Shown in pieces: positions 56,350 to 64,000 of a stretch of 64,000 nt of DNA. Location: assembly GCF_003086295.3 (NCBI RefSeq), contig NC_092051.1:75393772-75457771 (forward strand), given 5' to 3'. The notes under the pieces are model-generated. The model was given only the letters and a program-made list of their open reading frames with translations. It did no database searches and was not told where the DNA came from. Source of the stretch: Arachis hypogaea. Its lineage: Eukaryota; Streptophyta; Magnoliopsida; Fabales; Fabaceae. A program made the translations under genes and the position numbers. How positions within the stretch are numbered: position 1 is the first letter of the stretch; the number at the start of each line of letters is the position of its first letter.

Positions 56350-58264
56350 ATGAAAAAGAGGGAACAGAAAAATAATAATAATAGGGATCCTTTTTACCCA
56401 GGTATAGAGGTTCCCCTGTGTGAGTAGAAGAAGAAAAGAATGTAATGTAAAGAAGGGAAGAAGAGAAAATTCGAACACAGATGGAAGAGGGGGTTCGAAT
56501 TTGGGTGAGATGAAGTGTTAGTAGATGAATAAATAAATAGAAGGAGATGAGAGAGAAAGAGGATTTTCGAAAATTAATTTTGAAAAAGAGTTAATGATTT
56601 TCAAAAATTAAAAGAGAATTGAAGTTAAAATTAAAATTTAAACAATTAATTAATTAAAAAGAATTTTTGAAAAAGAGGGAGGTATTTCGAAAATTAGAGA
56701 GGGGTAGTTAGTTAGGTAGTTTTGAAAGAGATAAGAAATAAACAAAAAGTTTGTTAGTTAATTGAAACAAATTTAAAAATCAATTTTGAAAAGATAAGAA
56801 GATAAGAACTTAGAAAAGATATTTTAAAATCAAATTTTTTGAAAAAGATATATTTTAAAAAGATATGATTTTGAAAAAGATAAGATGACAAGATATTTTT
56901 GAAAAGATATGATTGAAATTAGTTTTGAAAAAGATTTGATTTTTAAAATCACAATTAATGACTTGATTAACAAGTAATCACAAGATATGATTCTAGAACT
57001 TAAAGTTTGAATCTTTCTTAACAAGTAAGTAAAAAACTTGAAATTTTTGAATTAAAACATTAATTGTTGATGATATTTTTGAAAATATGATGTAAAATTA
57101 AGAAAAAGAATTTTAAAAAATATTTTTAAAATTTTCAAAAATAAATAAAAGAAATGAAAAAGATTTGATTTTTGAAAAAGATTTTGAAAAAGATAAGATT
57201 TTTAAATTGAAAATTTGATTTGACTCATAAAAATAACTAGATTTTAAAAAATTTTGAAAAAGTCAATCCAAATTTTTGAAATTTATGAGAGAAAAAGGGA
57301 AAGATATTTTTCGATTTTTGAATTTTTAATGAAGAAAGAGAAAAACATCAAAAAGACTCAATGCATGAAAATTTTGGATCAAAACATGTGATAAATGCAA
57401 GAACACTATGAATGTCAAGATGAACACCAAGAACACTTTGAAAATCAAGATGAACATCAAGACTTATTTTTGAAAAATTTTCAAGAAAAGAAAACATGCA
57501 AGACACCAAGCTTAGAAATTTTTTCATGTATAGACACTATGAATGCAATAATGCATATGAAAAACAAGAAAAGACACAAAACAAGAAAATATGAAGATCA
57601 AACAAGAAGACTGGCCAAGAACAACTTGAAGATCATGAAGAACACTATGAATGCATGAATTTTTGAAAAATGCAAAGAATTTTTTAAAAAAAATGCAATT
57701 GACACCAAACTTAAAAATTGACTCAAGACTCATGCAAACAACACAAAATATATTTTTTTTATTTTTATGATTTTATGAATTTTTTTTGGATTTTTTCAAA
57801 AATTTAATATGAAAAAGAAAAATAAGGATTCTAAAATTTTTAATATGAATTCCAGGAATCTTGTGCTCTTTAGTCTAAAGCTCCAATCTGAGGGTTAGAC
57901 ATGGCTTAATAGCTAGTCAAGCTTTAGTATGTAACTCAGATATACTGCTCATTAGTTATCAAATTAACTTGCCTCTATGCTGATGGTTGGAACCCACTAT
58001 CCAAAAGAATTAGACCTGGCTTTACAGCCAGCCAGGCTTTAACATGCTTTATGAAACACTAGAATTCATTCTTAAAAATTTAGAATAATTTTCGAAAACA
58101 AAAGGGAAAATTTTTTTTTTCGAAAATAAAGGAAAAAAATTTTTTTGAAAGATTTTTGAAAACTTTTTGAAAACAAAATTGGAAGAAAATTACCCAATCT
58201 GAGCAACACGATGAACCGTCAGTTGTCCAAACTCGAACAATCCCCGGCAACGGCGCCAAAAACT
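56350..58264 (-). other. R12 gag leader, AT-rich, with repeated words and hairpins
   Basis: In sense: PBS, then two related units at 58010-58041 and 57896-57927 (TTAGACCTGGCTTTACAG and TTAGACATGGCTTAATAG); the first can pair CCTGGCT with AGCCAGG. Then a repeated phrase near 57396-57460 that R2 shares (10980-11050), then A/T-rich sequence. Short frames here, such as 57395-57658 plus, are low-complexity. Confidence 0.6.
58241..58258 (-). other. R12 primer-binding site, tRNA-Asp type
   Basis: Sense TGGCGCCGTTGCCGGGGA, exact, six bases (AGTTTT) after the LTR end, the same spacer as in R1. Confidence 0.92.
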
Positions 58265-59942
58265 TGGAATGCAAAATTGTTACTCTGAGGTTGTAAAATT
58301 TGTTGTTCGTTCTCTCCCTGGTAATGGCGCCAATAACTGGTGCACAATACCATGGTCCAAACATAACTTCACAACTTCGCACAACTAACCAGCAAGTGCA
58401 CTGGGTCGTCCAAGTAATAAAACCTTACGTGAGTAAGGGTCGATCCCACGGAGATTGTCGGCTTGAAGCAAGCTATGGTCACCTTGTAAATCTCAGTCAG
58501 GTGGATATCAAATGGTTATGGAGTTTTCGAATAATAATAATAAATAAATAGAAAATAAAGATAGAAATACTTATGTAATTCATTGGTTAGAATTTCAGAT
58601 ATGCGTATAGAGATGCTTTCGTTCCTTTGAACCTCTGCTTTCTTGCTGTCTTCATCCAATCAGTCTTACTCCTTTCCATGGCAAGCTTTCTGTAAGGGCA
58701 TCACCGTTGTCAATGGCTACATCCCATCCTCTCTTGTGAAAATGGTCCAATGCGATGTCACTGCATGGCTAATCATCTGGAGGTTCTCGATCATACTGGA
58801 ATAGGATTTACTATCCTTTTGCGTCTGTCACTACGCCCAGCATTCGCGAGTTTGAAGTTTGTGACAGCCATCCCTTCCCAGATCCTACTCGGAATACCAC
58901 AGACAAGGTTTAGACTTTCCGAATCTCAGATATGGCCATCCATGGGTTCTAACTTATACCACGAAGACACTTAATAACTCAGACTCGGTCCCCTGTATTA
59001 GATATCCAAGAGATATCCATTCAATCGAAGGTAGAACAGAAGTGGTTGTCAGGCACGCGTTCATAGGGAATGATGATGATTGTCACGTTCATCACATTCA
59101 TGTTGAAGTGTGAATAAATATCTTAGAAGCAGAATAAGTTGAATTGAATATAAAACAGTAGTACTTTGCATTAAATCATGAGAAACAGCAGAGCTCCACA
59201 CCTTAATCTATGGAGTGCAGAAACTCTACCGTTGAAAAATACATAAGTGAATATAGGGTAAGCATGGCCGAGTGGCCAGCCTCCCATGGAGGGCTAGAGA
59301 TCTAAAAATGATCAAAAGATGTAAAATACAATAGTAAAAAGTCCTATTTATAGTTAAACTAGCTACTAGCGTTTACAGAAGTAAGTAATTGATGTATAAA
59401 TCCACTTCCGGGGCTCACTTGGTGTGTGCTTGGGCTGAGCTTGAAGTTTACACGTGTAGAGGTCATTCATGGAGTTGAACGCCAGTTTGTAACGTGTTTT
59501 TGGCGTTCAACTCTGGTTCGTGACGTGTTTCTGGCGTTTATCTCCAGACTGCAGCGTAGAACTGGCGTTCAACACCCTTTTGCGTCGTCTAAATGCGGCC
59601 AAAGTATAGACTATTATATATTGCTGGAAAGCCCTGAATGTATACATTTCAACGCAATTGGAAGCACACCATTTTGAGTTCTATAGCCCCAGAAAAGCTA
59701 CTTTGAGTGCAGGGAGGTCAGAATCCAACAGCATCAGCAGTCCTTCTTCAACCTCTGAATCTGATTTTTGCTCAAGTCCCTCAATTTCAGCCAGAAAATA
59801 CCTGAAATCACAGAAAAACACACAAACTCATAGTAAAGTCCAGAAATGTGAATTTAACATAAAAACTAATAAAAACATCCCTAAAAGTAACTAGATCTTA
59901 CTAAAAACAATGCCAAAAAGCGTATAAATTATCTGCTCATCA
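58265..59942 (-). repeat. R12 5' LTR, 1678 bp
   Basis: Plus-strand ends TGGAATGCAAAATTG and TCTGCTCATCA. Includes fossil PBS 58315-58332, U5 stem-loop 58423-58438, minus-strand TATA box 59345-59352 and GCGTTCAAC-type words at about 59470-59580. Confidence 0.93.
59345..59352 (-). promoter_or_regulatory. TATA box of the R12 5' LTR
   Basis: Sense TATAAATA in ACTATAAATAGGAC, the likely core promoter of the R12 transcript; the other LTR has the same box at 50657-50664. Confidence 0.55.
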
Positions 59943-60785
59943 TGTGTGCTAATTAAGTATGGAAAATTGTGGGAACAAAAGATAATAAGGAAATGTGTCA
60001 TGATAATATAATGGAAATTTGGACACCTACTCATGTGAAACTATAAGAATCGAAAATCTATGTGCATTGATAAGCTATGTTTATTTTTATGTTTATGTTG
60101 AAAAAAAAATATTCAATAAATAAATAAGGGGACAAAGTTACCCCAATGTTAAGTTAAAAATCCAAAGATCAATGCATGTATGATAAAATTAAGATAAAAA
60201 GTTGATACATGAGTGTGGAATGTGAAAGGGAAATTCTCAGTAGCTAGGTATGAATTCTAAAGTTATATAGAATATATATATGTTATGTTAAAGCTTGGGT
60301 TAATTAAAGATTTAGTTTATAAGCTTACTTAGCCATATATGTATCCTTACCATTACCTTGGCCCCATTACAACCTTGAAAAGACCTCATGATGTCTGCAT
60401 TGGTATATTAGATGTTGTTGATTGATTAGGAGAAGAACAAAAAAAAATTAGAGAGCATGATCAGAGAAGGATAGAGTGATTGCCCTATACACTAGAGAGA
60501 TTAGAGCGTACATACATCATCAGTGAGGGTTCAATGTTTAAAATTCTATGTTTTCTGCTTTCATGAGCTACCTTCTTGCATTTTTATCTGTTCTTACTGT
60601 ACGAGAATTGAATTAGTGGAATTTGATTTGTAATTGTTTTGAAGAGCTTATTTACTATTGATCAAGTGGACAAGAATCATATAGTTGCATTCACACATAT
60701 AGGTTGCATTGCATTGCATGAGTTTTACATGTTCCTACTCATTATTTTATCTCCTTCAACTAAGCATGAGGACATGCTAATGTTT

Positions 60786-60799
60786 AAGTGTGGGGAGGT
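60786..60799 (+). other. R11 polypurine tract
   Basis: AAGTGTGGGGAGGT directly before the LTR start TGATAAACC. It is more purine-rich than the PPT-like motif of R1, R2, R10 and R12. Confidence 0.75.
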
Positions 60800-62243
60800 T
60801 GATAAACCACTATTTTATGGTTTATAATGTGCTTAATTGTGTGGTTTTATCATTATCTTTACCCACTTATTCATATGATTAGCATGCATTTATAATTCCT
60901 TCCTAAAATTATTACATGATTGAAAACTTGCTTCCTAAGAGACTTTTAATTATGTATTTTAATTCTCCTTTATTCCATTCGATGCCGTGATCTGTGTGTT
61001 AAATGTTTCAGGCTCTATAGGGCATGAATGAGTTGGAGATTGGAAAGGAAGCTTGCAAAAATGGAAGGAACACAAGAAATTAAGGAGATGACAAGCGAGA
61101 AGTGACGCGGCCGCATGGCTCACGCGACCGCGCGGATTGTAATAGCATAAGTGACGCAGAGGCGTGGACGACGCGCCCGCGTGGCAAAGCAAAACGATGA
61201 ATGACACGTCTGCATGAATGACTCAATCGCGTGACGTGCGCGATTTGCATAATCTGCAGAATTTGCTGGGGGCGATTTTGGGCCCTGTTTTGACCCAGTT
61301 TTCGGCCGAGAAAAGCAGACTAGAGCCAGAGAACATGCAGAAACCAGAACAACATTCATTCCACACAATTTTTAGTTTTTACATCTAGTTTTACTCCTCC
61401 TCTAGGTTTTCTCTCTACACATTTATAGTTCTTAGGATTTTTATTTCTATTGCTCTTTGCATTGGGATATTGAGAAGAGTTATTACCTCATCAAGACTTC
61501 GTCATTCTAGTTCGTTTTCTTTACTTGGCTTTACACTTCCATGTCCTTTAATTTACTCAATTTTACTATTGGATTATTTTAGAATTTATTAATATAAGAA
61601 TTACTTTTATTTTTAATTGATTCCTTTGAGTTTTATTTATCATGTCTTTCTTTAATTCCCTTTCCTATGTTATGAGTTCTACATTCACAATGAGCGAGTA
61701 GTTCCCTAACTTGATGGGGAGTTGATTGAAAGGAACCCTTGAGTTGGGATGCTTAAAAGAAAAATTGTAATTGGGTTTCTTGTTGGAATGCTCTCTAGTC
61801 ACTGACACTAATCCTTTTCAATTGAGCGAATTGGAACTTGTGAATAGAAACAGCATTCCAACTTGTTTGACTTTCCCTTACCTAGTAAGGGATAACTAAA
61901 CAGAACAACCTTCAATATCAATTAATCTTGAGAGTACTTCAACAAGAATAGGGCTTCCAACTAATCTACTCCCAGTCAAGGCTTTTATTTAAATTACTTA
62001 ATTTCTCCAATTTAATTTCCTGTTTATTCAACTCAAACCCTTTTTGAAAACATCTGATTAATAAAATAGCACACTTTTTTGTAACTCGTTGGGAGACGAC
62101 CTGGGATTCATACTCCCAGTATTTTAATTTTAATTTTTGTGACAACCCTTCTAAATTGATAAGCAGAATTCTGGTTGGTTAAGAACTATACTTGCAACGT
62201 ATATCTTATAACAATTCTTAATTCGCCAATTTCTGCCACGTCA
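60800..62243 (+). repeat. R11 3' LTR, 1444 bp
   Basis: Starts TGATAAACCACTATTTTATGG and ends TTCTGCCACGTCA. Near 60976 ATTCGATGCCGTGATCTG and then TTTCAGG match R5 and R6. Words such as GACGCGGCCGC and CACGCGACCGCGCGG occupy 61100-61250, the same place as the other words in R5 and R6. Confidence 0.82.
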
Positions 62244-62607
62244 GACTCCGATGCTCACGTTAGCAAGGGTATTAAGCAGGTTTTTTGTAGAATCACAGTA
62301 TGAGTTATACCTGGGTGCTCCAGTGTATTTATAATGGTGTAGAGTGATCTTTCTAGATAAGATAAGCTAGTTATCTTATCTTTATCTTTTGAGTGAAGTC
62401 ATCTTATCTTAAGGGGAGTCGCCCTTATCCTTTCAGGCTTTAGCTGCCCTTAGATTGGGCTTCGTTCCCTTAATTGGGCCTGTTTGGGATTCCTGTATCG
62501 ATTTAGCCAAGCTCTTTTAGAGGAGCTCGGGTAATCTTGACCTGAAGAGGTCGGTCGACTTGTCTTCTATTAGCCCAGGTCGTACAGTTCGACCCAGGGT
62601 ATGAACA
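62244..62607 (-). repeat. R9 5' LTR, fragment
   Basis: Matches 34663-35024 of the R9 3' LTR, including the GATAAG palindrome (62356-62380) and the TATA box (62326-62333). It ends GGGTATGAACA. The first 170 bp are missing because R11 inserted at GACTC and the left side was deleted. CCAAC follows at 62608-62612. Confidence 0.82.
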
Positions 62608-64000
62608 CCAACTTTATCGTGATCGGGCGGTGAATTTGGTTTTCACCTCGCCGACCTTGTGGTGATCAGGCAGTGAATTTTTGCGCTCAGATTAATGCGT
62701 CTTGGTAGGGAATTTTAGAATCTGAAAAACTTCATTCAAGTAGAAAAATAGGCATGTAGATAGGAATATATACATATGAGTGTTTACCCTTCTAAGTTGG
62801 GCAATTCTATAGATCTCGGTTTTGGTGCCTCATTAAAAAACCTTTTCAGGAAAAAGAGTGCGCCTTGACCTAAGATCTTTATTACTTTCTAACTATAATA
62901 CCTTCTTAGATTATAGGCGTGCCATGACCTTGGTAGCTCTCGTCCCTCGAGGTCGGACACCTTGTAGTAGCCTTTTCCCAGTACTTAATTAACTCGGTAG
63001 GGACCTTTCTAGTAAGCTGCTAGCTTCCCTTCTCCTGACCGACCTGCTCCGATGTCGTTTCGAATTAGGATGAGATCATTGTTGGCGAAGCTTCTCTGGA
63101 TTACCCTTTGATTGTACCTTGAAGTCATTCATCGCTTTAATGCTTCCTCTCTAATCCGAGCTCTTTCTCGGACTTCCTAAACTAAGTCGAGTTCTATCTG
63201 TTGATTTTTGGTATTGGCCTCTTCATTGTAGAGGATCCTTCTAGGGGATCGTTCCTCTATCTCTACTGGGATCATTATCTCCATTCCGTAAGCAAGTCAG
63301 AAGGGCGATTCTCCTATGGTGGAGTGTGAAGTTGTCCGATATGCCCATAGGACTTGGGGGAGCTCTTCAGCCCAAGCTCCCTTTTGCGTCCTGTAGTCTC
63401 TATTTTAACCCAGCTAGTATGACTTTGTTGGCAGCATCTGTCTGTCTGTTACCTTGTGGGTGTTCTACGGATGTGAATTGGTGCTTTATTTTCAAGTCGG
63501 CTACCAAGTTCCTGAAACCTGTGTTAGTAAATTGAGTGCCATTATCCGTGGTAATAGAGTATGGGCCCAAACCTCGTGATACTGTTCCTATATAGAAATT
63601 TCTGACTTCTTTGGGCAGTGGCATTAGCTAGGGGCTCTGCCTCAATCCATTTTGTGAAATATTCTACCCCTACAATGAGGAACTTGACTTGTCCGGATCC
63701 TTGGGGAAAGGGTCCGAGGAGGTCTAGCCCCCACTTTGCGAACGGCCAAGGTGATATTACACTAATGAGCTCTTCTGGTGGAGCGATGTGGAAGTTAGCA
63801 TGCTTTTGACATGATGGACATGTCTTGACGAACTCTGTCGCTTCTCTTTGTAAGGTTGGTCAGAAGAATCCAGCTCGGAGTACCTTTTTTGAAAGGGCTT
63901 GTGCCCCCAAGTGGTTGCCATACATGCCACTGTGTACTTCTTCTAGGACTTCCCTTCTATTTGAAGGCGCTACACATTTTAGGAGGGGTCTTGAAATCCC
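62608..64000 (-). pseudogene. pol: R7 spacer end and integrase part of Tat-type pol, broken, runs off the window
   Basis: 62608-62690 continues the R7 spacer repeat (ATCGGGCGGTGAATTTGGTT). From 64000 to about 62780 the minus strand carries integrase remnants that match R9: KWGLDLLGPFP near 63720, the second Asp in ITTDNGTQF, VEHPQGNRQTDAANKVILAG near 63450, then decayed C-terminal text. GNRQTDAAN replaces the usual GQAEAAN, so the catalytic Glu is probably kept in VEHPQ but the motif is altered. Reverse transcriptase would lie beyond the window. Confidence 0.75.

Larger units (their letters stand above)
49577..59942 (-). mobile_element. R12: complete non-autonomous FIDEL-like element with duplication TGTGT
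   Basis: A 10.4 kb unit bounded by TGTGT on both sides. Minus-strand order: 5' LTR 58265-59942, PBS, 1.9 kb leader, decayed gag-protease, word array, ORF2 with deletions, 3' untranslated region, 3' LTR 49577-51265. No pol. The LTRs differ at many scattered positions, clearly more than those of R1, so this copy is older although it lies at the deepest level of the nest. Confidence 0.93.
59943..62243 (+). mobile_element. R11: 3' part of an LTR retrotransposon, plus strand
   Basis: Resumes after R12 (TGTGT at 59943-59947) with about 850 bp of AT-rich internal sequence without a gene, then a PPT and the 3' LTR. Its right end interrupts the R9 5' LTR: 62244 continues with GACTCCGATGC, which in the intact R9 LTR is at 34663. 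The 5' LTR and all genes are missing, presumably removed by the deletion at 49078. Confidence 0.75.
34493..62607 (-). mobile_element. R9: second Tat-lineage element, inserted in R7 and interrupted by R10-R12
   Basis: R9 sequence occupies 34493-42627 and 62244-62607. Left to right: 3' LTR, antisense ORF on the plus strand, tandem-repeat spacer, pol on the minus strand (integrase, RNase H, reverse transcriptase), then a break at R10. Its 5' LTR survives only as 62244-62607. Gag, protease and about 170 bp of that LTR are missing. Flanks CCGAC and CCAAC identify it as an insertion in R7. Confidence 0.7.
28627..64000 (-). mobile_element. R7: Tat-lineage Ty3/gypsy element, interrupted by R8 and R9, runs off the window
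   Basis: R7 sequence occupies 28627-34492 (less R8) and 62608-64000. On the minus strand pol enters from the right at 64000, followed leftwards by a repeat-rich spacer, an antisense ORF readable on the plus strand (31768-33730), and the 3' LTR 28627-29135. The two spacer parts join across R9: CCGAC at 34488-34492 and CCAAC at 62608-62612 are a probable 5-bp duplication with one mutation, and the text on both sides belongs to one spacer repeat. An extra antisense ORF between integrase and 3' LTR is an established feature of some Tat elements. Confidence 0.75.

Overview
The window is plant nuclear DNA that consists entirely of LTR retrotransposons, mostly inserted into one another. I see no host gene, tRNA, rRNA or CRISPR array. 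Elements use a tRNA-Asp-type primer-binding site (PBS), carry Athila-type and Tat-type Ty3/gypsy proteins, and have LTRs beginning TGATGAGCGGATAATTTATA with arrays of the word GCGTTTAACGCCAG. I associate this combination with legumes, most likely Arachis (peanut) and its FIDEL-like Athila families; that is recognition from memory, not a database match. I name the elements R1-R12.

Left part (1-23147). R1 (1-10507, minus) has two nearly identical 1.9 kb LTRs, an intact 963-codon gag-protease frame, no reverse transcriptase or integrase core, and a broken second ORF; it looks young and non-autonomous. It sits in the leader of R2 (10508-18911, plus), a non-autonomous FIDEL-like element with decayed gag-protease and ORF2 and a 3' LTR. 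R2 lies in an LTR fragment R3 (18912-20272, minus) filled with GGCGTGCCACGCC words. R3 and LTR R5 (20574-about 22137, plus) both interrupt R4, a fragment bearing a gypsy-type transposase-like ORF.

Right part (23148-64000). R6 (23148-28626, plus) has a 5' LTR, PBS and two decayed ORFs. It is cut by R7 (minus), a Tat-lineage element with a 509 bp LTR and an antisense ORF on the plus strand. R7 holds a solo LTR, R8 (29645-31232, duplication CATGT), and a second Tat element, R9 (34493-62607), whose flanks CCGAC/CCAAC look like one target duplication. R9 holds R10 (42628-49078, the only Athila-type element here with pol) and the 3' part of R11 (49079-49576 plus 59943-62243). R11 holds R12 (49577-59942, minus), a complete non-autonomous element with duplication TGTGT. 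One deletion near 49078 explains the missing halves of R9, R10 and R11. R7 pol resumes at 62608 and runs off the window.

How the parts relate: R1, R2 and R12 lack pol and would need reverse transcriptase and integrase in trans from R10-like elements. The most interesting signals are fossil PBS copies inside LTR ends; a repeated hairpin plus AAGTTTGGTGT module before ORF2 and before the 3' LTR; TATA-like boxes about 200 bp upstream of ORF2; family-specific GC-rich palindromic word arrays; and a probable integrase C-terminal tail fused to the R1 gag-protease protein. All identities and alignments were judged by eye.
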